A model generated the notes under the pieces. That model was given only the letters and a program-made list of their open reading frames with translations. It did no database searches and was not told where the DNA came from. A DNA stretch of 64,000 nt from Gordonia alkanivorans NBRC 16433. GTDB taxonomy: Bacteria; Actinomycetota; Actinomycetes; Mycobacteriales; Mycobacteriaceae. The stretch lies in assembly GCF_000225505.1 (NCBI RefSeq), contig NZ_BACI01000016.1, forward strand, positions 62,001-126,000, read 5' to 3'. How positions within the stretch are numbered: position 1 is the first letter of the stretch; every line of letters starts with the position of its first letter. The position numbers were made by a program, and so were the translations under genes. This document shows, in pieces, positions 51,215 through 60,701 of this stretch.

Positions 51215-52183
51215 GTGTTGCGGGTAACGAATCTGACGAAGGACTTCGGGAGTCAGCGCGCGGTCGACAACCTCACCTTCGAGGTGGGGCCGGGGCGGGT
51301 CACCGGCTTCCTGGGGCCCAACGGTGCTGGTAAGTCGACGACGATGCGCATGATGCTCGGACTCGACCGTCCGACGTCGGGGACCGCGACCATCGACGAC
51401 GTGCCGTACTGCGATCTCGACCATCCGCTGCGCCAGGTCGGTGCGCTGCTCGACGCACACTGGGTCCACCCCAATCGGAGTGCGCGTTCGCATCTGCGTT
51501 GGCTCGCCGCGAGCAATCGGATTCCGAAGTCCCGGGTGGACGAGGTGCTCGAGATCGTCGGCCTGGCGTCGGTGGCCCGGAAGCGTGCCGGTGGGTTCTC
51601 GCTCGGTATGTCGCAGCGGCTCGGACTCGCGGGTGCGCTGCTCGGCGACCCGCACACCCTGTTGTTCGACGAACCGGTCAACGGGCTCGATCCCGAGGGC
51701 ATCGTGTGGATTCGGGGCTTCATGCGGCAGTTGGCCGCCGAAGGCCGCACCGTACTCGTCTCCAGCCATCTGCTGACCGAGATGTCGCTGACGGCAGACC
51801 ATCTCGTCGTCATCGGTCGTGGGCGTCTCATCGCCGACTGCTCGGTCGGTGAGTTCACCGGCCGGGCCCGGCAATCGGTGCGGGTGCGCGGACCCGAACT
51901 CGAGAAGCTGCACACCGCACTGGCGAAGGCCGGCCTCGCGCCGGCGCCCGGTGCACCCGACGCCCACGGGCGGCCGGTGATGCGGGTACCCGACACGACG
52001 ACCGACCGCGTCGGGGACATCGCCGCCGCGGCCGGCGTGACGCTGCACGAGCTCGCCGCCGAATCGGCCTCGCTGGAGGAGGTGTTCATGTCTATGACCG
52101 CCCACGCCGTCGACTATCACGGTGGCGACGGCTTCCGGTCCGTCGAATCCGGTCCGGGCACCCCGGAAGGGAGCCGGCGATGA
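51215..52183 (+). CDS. ABC transporter ATP-binding protein
   Basis: A 322-residue ATPase: Walker A GFLGPNGAGKSTTMRMML, ABC signature FSLGMSQRLGLAGALLG, Walker B TLLFDEPVNGLDPEG, switch His in SSHLLTE, plus a C-terminal regulatory region. The signature has LGMSQ in place of LSGGQ, as is usual in the DrrA/bacitracin-type group. It pairs with the permease that follows with a 4-nt overlap. Probably drug or antimicrobial-peptide efflux. The start at 51215 is inferred from the -10 box; a GTG at 51167 is also in frame. Confidence 0.83.
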   Translation: MLRVTNLTKDFGSQRAVDNLTFEVGPGRVTGFLGPNGAGKSTTMRMMLGLDRPTSGTATIDDVPYCDLDHPLRQVGALLDAHWVHPNRSARSHLRWLAASNRIPKSRVDEVLEIVGLASVARKRAGGFSLGMSQRLGLAGALLGDPHTLLFDEPVNGLDPEGIVWIRGFMRQLAAEGRTVLVSSHLLTEMSLTADHLVVIGRGRLIADCSVGEFTGRARQSVRVRGPELEKLHTALAKAGLAPAPGAPDAHGRPVMRVPDTTTDRVGDIAAAAGVTLHELAAESASLEEVFMSMTAHAVDYHGGDGFRSVESGPGTPEGSRR

Positions 52184-52938
52184 TCGGCCAGGCGCTCGCG
52201 GCGGTTGACGCCGAACGCATCAAGCTGTCGAGCACCCGTGCCCCGTACTGGTGCCTCGCGATGGTGGTCCTGTTCGGCATCGGCGTTGCGGTCCTGCTCG
52301 GTTGGCTGCTGTCGGGCGGTTACGCCGACTCGGCGTCGGTAGACACCCGGACCATCGACTACCTGGTCGGCGTCAACCAGTTCGGGGCCGCGGTCTTCGC
52401 GATCATGGCCGTCCTGGGCGTGACCACCGAATACCGGTTCGGCACCATCCGGCCGACCTTCGCCGCAGTAGCCCGACGGCCCCTCGTGATCCTCGCGAAG
52501 ACCGTCGTGTTCGGTGGACTCACCTTCGTGGTGGCCGCGATCGTGGGGCTCCTCGGTGTCGTTCTGGGGCAGGCGCTCACCGGTAACGGCATCGCGCTCG
52601 GTGGTCCGGACACGATACGACAGCTCTGGGGCACGCCGGTTTTCGCGATGCTGTGCGCACTGATCGGGCTCTCGGTGGGTGCTCTCGTACGGCATTCCGC
52701 CGGAGCGGTGGCGATCGTGCTGGGATGGATGTTCGCGCTCGAACGCATCCTGTCGGTGCTCCCGCGTATCGGCGAGAACATCACGCCGTTCCTGCCGTTC
52801 CTCAACGGCTGGAACTTCTTGTCCGGCGGCGACCCCACCTTCCACTGGAACGCCTACGGCTCTTTGGCGTACTTCGCGGTGGTCACCGCGATCCTCTTGA
52901 CGATCGCAATTGTCGTGACCAGTGCCCGGGATGCGTAG
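52180..52938 (+). CDS. ABC transporter permease
   Basis: A 252-residue ABC-2-type permease with six hydrophobic helices (about 26-46, 65-85, 105-130, 145-165, 170-190 and 225-248) and the EYRFGTIRPTFAAVARR cytosolic loop common in this group. Its ATG overlaps the ATPase gene stop (ATGA), so the complex subunits are coupled. Substrate unknown. Confidence 0.83.
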   Translation: MIGQALAAVDAERIKLSSTRAPYWCLAMVVLFGIGVAVLLGWLLSGGYADSASVDTRTIDYLVGVNQFGAAVFAIMAVLGVTTEYRFGTIRPTFAAVARRPLVILAKTVVFGGLTFVVAAIVGLLGVVLGQALTGNGIALGGPDTIRQLWGTPVFAMLCALIGLSVGALVRHSAGAVAIVLGWMFALERILSVLPRIGENITPFLPFLNGWNFLSGGDPTFHWNAYGSLAYFAVVTAILLTIAIVVTSARDA

Positions 52939-53054
52939 TTTGCGGATCTGCTCATACGTCCTGTGACCCGGAACGGCCGCCGAGAGAGGTGCGATTCGGC
53001 GGCCGAATGACGATTGACGATCCTTCGCGCAGCCCGCCGAAGGCCGCCGCGGAC

Positions 53055-53060
53055 TAAAAT
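53055..53060 (+). promoter_or_regulatory. -10 box (TAAAAT) of LuxR-type gene
   Basis: TAAAAT is 8 nt before the ATG at 53069, consistent with a leaderless transcript. Confidence 0.45.
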
Positions 53061-53068
53061 TCAGTGGT

Positions 53069-55708
53069 ATGTCCACAAATTGGCCGATGGTCGAGCGTGA
53101 GCGTGAGTTCCGCACGATCCTCGCCGCACTCAGTGGAAAGACGAACGGATGCGGGGTCGTGCTCACCGGCGATTCGGGGGTGGGCAAGACGACCCTCGCC
53201 CGGCATGTCACCGCCGAACTGCCGACCGGCGTGCGCTGGGTGGCCGGGACCGAGTCGGCACGATCGATTCCGTTGGGGGTCTTCGCCCACCTGGTCGGTC
53301 CGGCGACGTCGAGCGATCCGGTCACTTATCTGGCGGCCGCCCGGGAATCTCTGCTCGCCGACGGTGATGTCGTCATCGGAGTCGACGACGCGCATCTGCT
53401 CGACGAGTTGTCGGCCACCCTGCTTCATCAGCTCGCGATCGACCGTGCGGTGCACATCGTGGCGACCGTCCGGAGCGGGGAGGCGGTGCCGGACGCCGTC
53501 ACCTCCCTGTGGAAGGACAATCACCTCACCCGGATCACGCTGTCGCCGTTCACCAAAGAGCAGAGCGTCGAGCTGATCGAATCCGTCCTCGGTGGGCAGC
53601 TCGAAGAGCATTCGGCCTCCCTGATGTGGGAGGCATCGGGTGGAAACGCCCTGTTCCTGCGGCATCTCGTGGACGGCGCCCGCCAAGCGAACACCTTGCG
53701 ACAGGTCAACGGGGTCTGGCAGTTGCGCGGCCGCGCGGCCATCACCTCCGAACTCGCATCGCTGCTCGAGGGGCGGATCGAACAACTCGATGCGTCGGTC
53801 CTCAGCGCGCTCAAGTACCTGAGCCTGTGTGAACCGCTCGACATCGACGTGCTCGCCGAACTCGCCGGCGAGGAGGCCGTGGAGGAGGCCGAGATCGCCG
53901 GCCTCGTCCGCATCACGCGCGACGGCCGCCGGTTGAATGTCGCCTTCCACCACCCGCTGTTCGGCGAGGTGATCCGCCGCAGACTCGGGATGGTGTCGTC
54001 CCGACGACTCCGCGGCAACCTCGTCGAGGCGCTGCGATCCCGCCCCACCGACACGCCCGCCGAGCGGATCAGGCTCGCCGACCTCGCGATCGAGAGCGAC
54101 GTCGAGATCGATCTGTCGCTCGTTCGCACCGCGGCGAGCGACGCCCTCAAACTCGCGCAGACCTCACTCGGTGAACGGTTCGCGCGGGCGGCCCTCGTCG
54201 AGGGCGCCGGGGTCGACGTCGCCGAACTGCTCGCACGCGCCCGGATGTGGCAGGGCCATCCCGACGAGGCCGAGGAGATCCTGTCGCGGTTCTCCCCGGA
54301 CGATCTGGACGAGGCGCAACTCCTGCTCTGGGGGAATCTGCGGATCGGCAACGCGTTCTGGGCCCTGGGCGACGCCGACCGTGCCGGTGAGATCCTGCAG
54401 ATGCTGCGCAAGCGGGACATGCAGCCCGCGCTCGTGCCCATCGTCACCGGCATCGCCTCGGCCTGCGCGCTGTTCGAGAACCGGATCGGTGAGGCGATCA
54501 CGTTGTCGGACAGTGTCTTCGCCGAGAAGCGCAAACTTCCGTGGGCGATCGAGTGGGCCGTGTTCGGTGGTTCTCTCGCGCGAGCAGTCGCAGGCCGCGG
54601 GAACGAGGTGGAGGCCCTGGCCGCGCACTCGCGTGAGGTGGAGGTCGACGGACTCCTCCGGTTCCCGACGGGTTTCGGCGAGATCCTCGCCCTCACGCTG
54701 ACCGGCCGGCTCGACGACGCGGACACTGCCGCCGGGCGCTTCCTGACGGCCGCCCAGACCGCGCAGTACCTGGGTTGGGCCATGTCGGAGATTCTCGTTG
54801 CCGCCGTGGAACTCTCGCGCGGCGCATGCGTCTCGGTGACCCGGCGGATGGAGCAGACCCTCGCCACCCTCGACAGCGGTGAGTTCTCGGAGTCCTGGAA
54901 CTTCCCGGCCCACATCTTCTTGATCCAGGCACTGAGTGCACTCGGTCAGGTCGACCGTGCCGCCGAGGTGCTGGAGAAGGCGAGGGCCCGGTACGGCAGG
55001 CACGTCGCGATCTTCGGTCCGATGCTGGCCATTGCGCAGGCCTGGCAGTCGGCGGCCGCCGGCACCATCACGCCGGCCGTCGCGCTTCTCCGTCGAACCG
55101 CCGAAGAGACAAGGGAGACAGAACAACTTGCCATCGAGGCGGAGGCGCTGCACTCGGCGGCCAGGTTCGGTGACGCCACCGTCGCCCAGCGACTCACCGA
55201 ACTCGCCGGACTCGTCGACGGCCCACTGGCACCGCTGTACGCCCGGCACGCCATCGCGCTCGCTGCCGGTGACGCCGTCGAACTCGACCTGTGCTCAGCC
55301 GATTTCGAGTCACTGGGCGTTCGGTTGTCGGCGGCCGACGCCGCCGCGCAGGCGAGTGTGCTGCATGATTCGGCGGGCAGCAGGTCGGCGACCGTTGCCT
55401 CGGCGGCGGTGGCCAACCGACTCGCCTCGGAATGCGGCGGTCTGCGCACGCCCGCGCTCATCACCGCCGCACAACCGCTCCCGTTGACCTCACGTGAACG
55501 CGAGGTCGCGAATCTCGTTGCGGCAGGCCTGTCCAACAAGGAGATCGCGGAGCGGCTCACCGTTTCGGTGCGCACCGTCGAGGGGCACATCTACCGTGCG
55601 TCCACCAAACTCGACGTCACCGACCGTGAGGGCATCGCCAAGCTGTTGCTCAAGGACGGTGATCGCGCTCCAGGCACTCGATCACCTCTTCGTCGTCGAT
55701 CTGACTGA
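53069..55708 (+). CDS. Large LuxR-type (LAL-like) ATPase regulator
   Basis: An 879-residue regulator. The N-terminal AAA/STAND ATPase has Walker A LTGDSGVGKTTLARHV (about 32-47) and Walker B VVIGVDDAHLLDEL. A long helical, TPR-like middle follows, then a C-terminal LuxR helix-turn-helix (LTSREREVANLVAAGLSNKE, SVRTVEGHIYRAS; about 803-855). These regulators (LAL group) sense inducers such as sugars or stress ligands and activate nearby genes. It could control the ABC pair upstream, but nothing proves it. The 3' end overlaps the convergent phosphoribosyltransferase gene by 59 nt. Confidence 0.85.
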   Translation: MSTNWPMVEREREFRTILAALSGKTNGCGVVLTGDSGVGKTTLARHVTAELPTGVRWVAGTESARSIPLGVFAHLVGPATSSDPVTYLAAARESLLADGDVVIGVDDAHLLDELSATLLHQLAIDRAVHIVATVRSGEAVPDAVTSLWKDNHLTRITLSPFTKEQSVELIESVLGGQLEEHSASLMWEASGGNALFLRHLVDGARQANTLRQVNGVWQLRGRAAITSELASLLEGRIEQLDASVLSALKYLSLCEPLDIDVLAELAGEEAVEEAEIAGLVRITRDGRRLNVAFHHPLFGEVIRRRLGMVSSRRLRGNLVEALRSRPTDTPAERIRLADLAIESDVEIDLSLVRTAASDALKLAQTSLGERFARAALVEGAGVDVAELLARARMWQGHPDEAEEILSRFSPDDLDEAQLLLWGNLRIGNAFWALGDADRAGEILQMLRKRDMQPALVPIVTGIASACALFENRIGEAITLSDSVFAEKRKLPWAIEWAVFGGSLARAVAGRGNEVEALAAHSREVEVDGLLRFPTGFGEILALTLTGRLDDADTAAGRFLTAAQTAQYLGWAMSEILVAAVELSRGACVSVTRRMEQTLATLDSGEFSESWNFPAHIFLIQALSALGQVDRAAEVLEKARARYGRHVAIFGPMLAIAQAWQSAAAGTITPAVALLRRTAEETRETEQLAIEAEALHSAARFGDATVAQRLTELAGLVDGPLAPLYARHAIALAAGDAVELDLCSADFESLGVRLSAADAAAQASVLHDSAGSRSATVASAAVANRLASECGGLRTPALITAAQPLPLTSREREVANLVAAGLSNKEIAERLTVSVRTVEGHIYRASTKLDVTDREGIAKLLLKDGDRAPGTRSPLRRRSD

Positions 55709-56318
55709 AGTCGTCGTAGGAGAGTCCGACCGCCTCGAACGGTTCCGGGGTGGTCAGTACGACGACGTCGTCGACGCCCCGATCGATGAGGCGGCCGACC
55801 GAATCCGACGGTGCCGTGGGTACGGCCACGATCAACCGTGCGGCACCGGCGGCATCCATCGCGTCGATGGCCACCGCCATCGTCGAGTCGGTGGCGAGAC
55901 CGTCGTCGACCAACACCACGACCCGGTCCTCGACCTCGACCGGTGGCCGTCCGCCGCGATAGAGCTCCTCGCGGTTGTGCAGGATGCGACGTTCCCGGTC
56001 GGCTACCGCGTCGAACTCGGCACGCGAGACGCCCAACCGGCGGGGTATGTCGTCGTTGACCACGAGATGGCCGGCGGTCAGGGCGCCCATCGCGAACTCC
56101 TCGTGTCCCGGTGCGCCGATCTTGCGTACGACGAGGGCGTCGAGGTCGCCGCCCGTCGCATCGGCGACCTCACGGGCCACGGGCACCCCGCCGCGCGCCA
56201 GGCCGATGACCACCGGCCTGGCCCCGTGGGTGTCCTCCCGGGACCGCAGGACCTCCGCGACCCGGGCGCCGAGGGCACGTCCCGCCGCGATTCGGTCGGG
56301 GAAGACGCGGCCGGACAT
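55650..56318 (-). CDS. Phosphoribosyltransferase-domain protein
   Basis: A 222-residue type-I PRTase-like protein. The PRPP-loop motif is VVVLVDDGLATDSTMAVAI, with a hood segment VVIGLARGGVPVAREVA at the N-terminus. This group (often stand-alone in actinobacteria, sometimes fused to dienelactone hydrolase) has no firmly known nucleobase substrate. Starts at ATG 56318; the stop lies inside the 3' end of the LuxR-type gene. Confidence 0.8.
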   Translation of the reverse strand: MSGRVFPDRIAAGRALGARVAEVLRSREDTHGARPVVIGLARGGVPVAREVADATGGDLDALVVRKIGAPGHEEFAMGALTAGHLVVNDDIPRRLGVSRAEFDAVADRERRILHNREELYRGGRPPVEVEDRVVVLVDDGLATDSTMAVAIDAMDAAGAARLIVAVPTAPSDSVGRLIDRGVDDVVVLTTPEPFEAVGLSYDDFSQIDDEEVIECLERDHRP

Positions 56319-56329
56319 GTCGGGTGTCC

Positions 56330-56791
56330 TCAGAGGTGCACCGCGGGACCGACCTCGAGCTTGAAGCTCGGCAGATCGGCCAGTCCGATGGTGGCCTCGT
56401 AGGTGCGGTCGTAACCGGTGGCGCTGATGCGCCAGCCGTCCTCGGTCCGGCGGTAGGTGTCCTCGTAGAAGGCGGCTCCGATCAGCATGAACGAGAACTC
56501 GGCGACGATCACGCGGTCCTGCAGATACCAACGGCCGCGGGCGGTGTCGCCGGAGACCTCGATCTCGGGGTGGTTCACGCGGTGCTCGGTGATGACCGCC
56601 GGACCGACGTTGGCCTCCATGTACCCCACGAGCTCGTCCCGGTTGGCGAAGGACAGGCTCGCACCGTAGTTGCCGGTCACATCCTCGGTGAGCGTCGACG
56701 CGAACGTCTTCCAGTCCTTGGTGTCGAGTGCCCTCAGGTAGCGGTACTTGAGGTTCTCGATCTCGCGGACGTCTTCGTTGTGATTGCTCAC
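56330..56791 (-). CDS. SnoaL-like (NTF2 fold) protein
   Basis: A 153-residue protein with the NTF2-like cone fold; ENLKYRYLRALDTKDWKTFA begins the first helix region and the end has WRISATGYDRTYEA. The family holds small-molecule isomerases, dehydratases and hydrolases. The GTG start (GAGGC upstream) overlaps the upstream SCO6745-family gene by 4 nt (GTGA), so both are coupled and may act on the same compound. Confidence 0.78.
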   Translation of the reverse strand: MSNHNEDVREIENLKYRYLRALDTKDWKTFASTLTEDVTGNYGASLSFANRDELVGYMEANVGPAVITEHRVNHPEIEVSGDTARGRWYLQDRVIVAEFSFMLIGAAFYEDTYRRTEDGWRISATGYDRTYEATIGLADLPSFKLEVGPAVHL

Positions 56792-57654
56792 TTGCGCCTC
56801 GTTCCGGGCAGGACGCCGGCATCGAGCACGGCCTTCACGATCGGACGGGTCCGTTCGAGCAACTCGGAGTTGCCCGACCACAGCGACTCGCCCGCGGCGT
56901 CGGTGGTCGCCTCGATGTCGTCGTACACCGCGGCACCCTGTGCCGTGAGTCGATGGCCGTCCTCGGTCCGTTCGGCCAGGCCCGCCTCCGCCAGTCGGTC
57001 GATGCTGTCCTCCCAGTCCTGTTCGGTGTAGCCACGCGTGAGCAGCACGACGCGCTTGCCCATGACCTTGCGTTTGACCGTCGGGCCGGGCAGCTGGGCC
57101 TCGTGGAAGACCGCCGCATCGAAGCCGTTGAGTCCGTGCAGGACGAGGGCGGCGATGTGGTTGTCGCCCCGCCACTCCCGCAGTACAGCGGTCGCCTGCC
57201 ACAACCTCAGGCGCGGTGTCTCCGGGATCGGCGCCGACGCCCACGCCGCAGCGAGGGGACGACCGCCGAGCGGAAGGTCCGCGGCGAGCCGGGTGTACCC
57301 GGAGGCGAGTTCGTCGAGGAGGGCGTCGTCGGCGGAATCGCCGAGGATCTGCCGCAGGGAGTCATCCAGCATCGCGTTGCGACGTTCGTGGACTCGGTCG
57401 AGGCCTGCGTCGACCGCGGCGTGCCAGGACTTGGCGACCAGGTCGGGGTTGAAGTTGTAGAACGCGGCGGAGACGACCGGGGCGGCGCAGGGGCCGAGGG
57501 GAGCTCCGCGTGCGCCCACGTAGAAGGCGTGGCCGTCGAGACCGGTGTCCTCTTGTGCGGGGCCGAGTCCCGGGTTGAAGTACGCGAGAATGTGGAAGGG
57601 CTCGAGGGTCTCGTAGGCGAGGCGGGAGAGCGACGTGGTCGCTGTGGGCGTCAT
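56788..57654 (-). CDS. SCO6745 family protein
   Basis: A 288-residue soluble helical protein of the actinobacterial SCO6745-like family: ETLEPFHILAYFNPG at the N-terminus and a MarR-like wHTH fold in the C-terminal half (DWEDSIDRLAEAGLAERTED). Function unknown. The ATG at 57654 is preceded by GAAGGTGGGG and chosen over a further upstream start at 57693. Overlaps the next gene. Confidence 0.75.
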   Translation of the reverse strand: MTPTATTSLSRLAYETLEPFHILAYFNPGLGPAQEDTGLDGHAFYVGARGAPLGPCAAPVVSAAFYNFNPDLVAKSWHAAVDAGLDRVHERRNAMLDDSLRQILGDSADDALLDELASGYTRLAADLPLGGRPLAAAWASAPIPETPRLRLWQATAVLREWRGDNHIAALVLHGLNGFDAAVFHEAQLPGPTVKRKVMGKRVVLLTRGYTEQDWEDSIDRLAEAGLAERTEDGHRLTAQGAAVYDDIEATTDAAGESLWSGNSELLERTRPIVKAVLDAGVLPGTRRK

Positions 57655-57717
57655 CACCCCACCTTCTCCACCGGCGGAACGGGTGTCAACCACTTTCGCG
57701 GCGATGGACGCTCGCGA

Positions 57718-58833
57718 TCAGTTGTGCCGCGAGTCCCGGCTGCCGACGGATCGATCGCCGGACGCGGAGCCGTCCGGACGCAACCCTGCGTCGTCGTCGC
57801 GCGAGTCGGGATCACCCGGTCCACTTCGGAACTCCGCCTCGAAGGCCTCCGCCTCGAACGCGCCGGGTTCGGACTTCTCTGGGTCGGAATACTCCGGCTC
57901 CTCGCGGCCGCGACGCCAGCCGCCCTTCATCGGCGGAGCCTCACCGAGGTGGTCGGGGTCGACCGAGCCGTACCACGCCACCAGCACGGCACCGATGACG
58001 GCGCCGACGAAGCCGAGGATCGCAAGCCAGCCGAGTCCGGGCTTGGCCGTGTCCTCGAGGAACACCACACCCACCAGGCTGGGTCCGGCGGTCTCGCCGA
58101 CCACCAGCACGGCGGTGACGCCGTTGACCGCGCCGAGCTGGAGCGCGACGGTCTGGATGTAGAAGCCGACCGCGCCCGCTGCGGCGATGGTCCACGCCGC
58201 CGGGTCGGTCAGGAACGCAACGGGATCGAACGGCTGGACGCCGTCGAGGATGCGGACCGAGATGGCGATGATGCCGAACAACAGACCCGCGGCGGCGCCG
58301 CCGACGATGGCGCCGGCGGCCGAACCGAGGTTGTAGACGGCGACGAGCGCGAAGGCGCACAGCGCGACGGTGGCGAGGAACAGACCCCAGTGGAAACCGA
58401 CCTCTTCGCCGCCGCCGGTGTGATGCGACGAGGAGACACCGAGCAGGCACAGCGACATGACGACGAGCCAGATGGCGACCCATTCGCGGGTGTGCAGGGC
58501 GATGTTGAGGATGATCGTGCCGAGGAGTGCGGTGACGACGAGGTTCGCCGACACGATGGTCTGCGACAGGAAGAGCGGGAGGAACCGCGCGGCGAGTGCC
58601 CCGCCGGCGAAGCCGAAGACGACCATCGTGGTGCCGAGGATGAAGGCGGGATCGACGAAGGTCGACATCGTCGAGGAGATGGTGGGAGCACCCGTCTCGG
58701 TGGTGATGCCCTTACCCTCTTCGGCGGCTGCCGCGGCGACACGACGCGCGCCGAGCGCGCGGAGCACCGTCGACATCCCGTAGGCGACAGCGGCAAGGCA
58801 TGCGGCGATGACGCCGACCACGAACAGTTGCAT
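57718..58833 (-). CDS. DMT-like integral membrane protein
   Basis: A 371-residue protein with nine or ten hydrophobic helices (first at about 3-22, last at about 270-290), with the layout of DMT-superfamily transporters found in mycobacteria. The C-terminal 80 residues are a charged, unstructured tail with a small repeat (AFEAEAFEAEF). Substrate is unknown. The ATG is decided by GGAGGAGG 3 nt upstream. It faces the divergent ATP-grasp gene across 232 nt with no further gene. Confidence 0.75.
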   Translation of the reverse strand: MQLFVVGVIAACLAAVAYGMSTVLRALGARRVAAAAAEEGKGITTETGAPTISSTMSTFVDPAFILGTTMVVFGFAGGALAARFLPLFLSQTIVSANLVVTALLGTIILNIALHTREWVAIWLVVMSLCLLGVSSSHHTGGGEEVGFHWGLFLATVALCAFALVAVYNLGSAAGAIVGGAAAGLLFGIIAISVRILDGVQPFDPVAFLTDPAAWTIAAAGAVGFYIQTVALQLGAVNGVTAVLVVGETAGPSLVGVVFLEDTAKPGLGWLAILGFVGAVIGAVLVAWYGSVDPDHLGEAPPMKGGWRRGREEPEYSDPEKSEPGAFEAEAFEAEFRSGPGDPDSRDDDAGLRPDGSASGDRSVGSRDSRHN

Positions 58834-59052
58834 GCCTCCTCCAACTCGGTCCGGAACCCCCGGGTTCTCGAGGTCATCCGGTCCGTCGCCCAATCCGACT
58901 GCCTGCCACCACAGGCTCGACCGGCACAACAGCCCGGTCGTGCGGAAACTAACAGGACGAACCGACAGATAGATACCGAATATTCCCGTAGTGTCCGATT
59001 CCATTCAACAGGCGTAGGGCCGACGCGGCGCGTCAGGGTCCGGAGTACCCCC

Positions 59053-59058
59053 TAGACT
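59053..59058 (+). promoter_or_regulatory. Leaderless -10 box (TAGACT), ATP-grasp gene
   Basis: TAGACT is 7 nt before GTG 59066. Confidence 0.5.
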
Positions 59059-59065
59059 CTGTCGG

Positions 59066-60250
59066 GTGGACAGCGCCGGACGAGCTCATGTACTGATCAC
59101 CTCCGGTCGGTCGTTCCTCTCCCTGGAACTCGCACGACTCATGGCTGCGGGTGGCCATCGCGTGACGACCGTCGACTCTATTCCCGTCGCCATCAGCAGA
59201 TTCTCCAACGCGGTAGGCGAATTCCACCGTGTTCCGCCGCCGAAGTTCGAGCCCCTCGAATACTGTCGTGCCCTCGCCCGGATCGTCGAGGAGAACGACG
59301 TCGACATGGTGATCCCGGTGCACGAGGAAACCGACATCATCGCGATGCTCGCCGAACTGTTCCCGCCGACGTGTCGGCTCTTCCTCTCCGACTTCGACAT
59401 CGAGAACCGGCTGCACCACAAGTACGAATTCCAGGAACTGCTCGTCGAACTCGGAATCCCCACCCGCACATTCGCGTGGGTCGCCGGCCCCGAGGACGCG
59501 GGTTCACTCGACTTCGACAAGCCCTTCGCGCTCAAGCGGTGTTACTCGCGCGGTTCGCAGAAGGTGCACAAGGTGCAGCCGGGGGACCCGCTCACCTGGC
59601 TCGAGCACGACGAACAGAACCCGTGGGTTGCACAGGAATGGGTCTCGGGCGACAAGTACTGCACCTACTCGGTGTGCCACGAGGGCCGGATCTACGCGCA
59701 CGCCACCTATCCGGTCGACTACGCCATCGACGGCAGCTCATGCCTGAACTTCCGGTCCGTCGACCACCCGCGCATCCAGGCGTGGGTCGCCGACATCGTC
59801 GAGCGCGTCAACTTCACCGGGCAGATCGGCTTCGACTTCATCGAGGACGGACCGGACGAGGACCTGTTCTGCATCGAGTGCAATCCGCGCGCGACGAGCG
59901 GCATCATGATGTTCTCTCCGGAGGACGGCGTAGACCGCGCCTTCCTCGGCACCTCCGACCCCGACACCGAGATCATCACTCCCGCACCCGGTGTCGACAA
60001 GATGATCGGTGTCGGCATGATGCTCTACGGATGGCGTGCGCCCTCTCGCAACGGCCGGTCGTTCCGTCAGTTCGCACGCGACTTCCGCGGCGCGTCGGAT
60101 GTGATCACCCGGTCCGGCGACCAGAAGCCGGCGGTCCTGCTCCCGTTCGCCTACGCGGGCATCCTCCGCAGCTGTCTGAAGTACCGGGTCGGGCTCGCCG
60201 AGGGGTTCATGCACGACCACGAGTGGGACGGTCTGCGGATCAGCCTCTGA
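59066..60250 (+). CDS. ATP-grasp domain protein
   Basis: A 394-residue ATP-grasp ligase-like protein. N-terminal Rossmann-like domain (HVLITSGRSFLSLELARLMA), then the ATP-grasp fold: KPFALKRCYSRGSQKV (Lys and flexible loop), AQEWVSGDKYCTYSV, and metal-binding FCIECNPRATSGIMMFS (E-x-N-PR). The family forms acyl-phosphate-dependent C-N bonds; substrate unknown. A carbamoyl-phosphate-synthase-like subtype is closest by eye. GTG start fixed by a leaderless -10 box. It precedes a small secreted peptide gene on the same strand. Confidence 0.8.
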   Translation: MDSAGRAHVLITSGRSFLSLELARLMAAGGHRVTTVDSIPVAISRFSNAVGEFHRVPPPKFEPLEYCRALARIVEENDVDMVIPVHEETDIIAMLAELFPPTCRLFLSDFDIENRLHHKYEFQELLVELGIPTRTFAWVAGPEDAGSLDFDKPFALKRCYSRGSQKVHKVQPGDPLTWLEHDEQNPWVAQEWVSGDKYCTYSVCHEGRIYAHATYPVDYAIDGSSCLNFRSVDHPRIQAWVADIVERVNFTGQIGFDFIEDGPDEDLFCIECNPRATSGIMMFSPEDGVDRAFLGTSDPDTEIITPAPGVDKMIGVGMMLYGWRAPSRNGRSFRQFARDFRGASDVITRSGDQKPAVLLPFAYAGILRSCLKYRVGLAEGFMHDHEWDGLRISL

Positions 60251-60402
60251 GCCCGGTCCACGGACCGGTTCCACCCGTGTCCCCCAGATGTGCGACACGA
60301 TCTCCGGCCCTGTCGGCGTAGACTCGAAACCTAGCACCACCTGCGGCGATGGGTCACGTGAGCGGGTTCGGTGCGGGGGAAACGTGCTCGAGGGGGCTCG
60401 CT

Positions 60403-60591
60403 ATGTACACATCCAAGATCACTCGTCGTCTGACTGTCGGGATCACGACTGTCGCCGCGGCCGGCGCACTCGCACTCGCCGGTGCGCCCACCGCCGCAGC
60501 GGCGCCGGTCGAGGCGCAACCCGTCGTGGGGTCCGTGGCGCTCTGCTTCGGAGTCCCGCTGGGTTCGCTGTCGTTCAACATCTGCATCTGA
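60403..60591 (+). CDS. Small secreted peptide with C-terminal Cys loop
   Basis: A 62-residue product with a Sec signal peptide (about 1-34, ending TAAAA) and a short mature part of about 28 residues ending LCFGVPLGSLSFNICI, with two Cys 12 apart that could form a disulfide loop. The start is decided by GAGGGGG upstream of ATG 60403. It has its own upstream TAGACT box and a downstream hairpin, so it is a free-standing gene. Function unknown; possible short secreted factor. Confidence 0.65.
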   Translation: MYTSKITRRLTVGITTVAAAGALALAGAPTAAAAPVEAQPVVGSVALCFGVPLGSLSFNICI

Positions 60592-60605
60592 CGGCACGAC
60601 TCTCC

Positions 60606-60633
60606 CGTCCCGGGGCCGATGGTCCCCGGGACG
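60606..60633. terminator. Hairpin terminator after small secreted peptide
   Basis: A 10-bp perfect stem CGTCCCGGGG / CCCCGGGACG, loop 8 nt, 14 nt past the stop; no T-run. Confidence 0.6.
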
Positions 60634-60689
60634 TGACAATTCCGTGCCGCTGACGCGCGGAAGTCCTGCTCGGGCAGTGATTCCGCACG

Positions 60690-60695
60690 TACGAT
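60690..60695 (+). promoter_or_regulatory. Leaderless -10 box (TACGAT) of MFS gene
   Basis: TACGAT is 6 nt before the ATG at 60702. Confidence 0.4.
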
Positions 60696-60701
60696 TCACC
60701 G

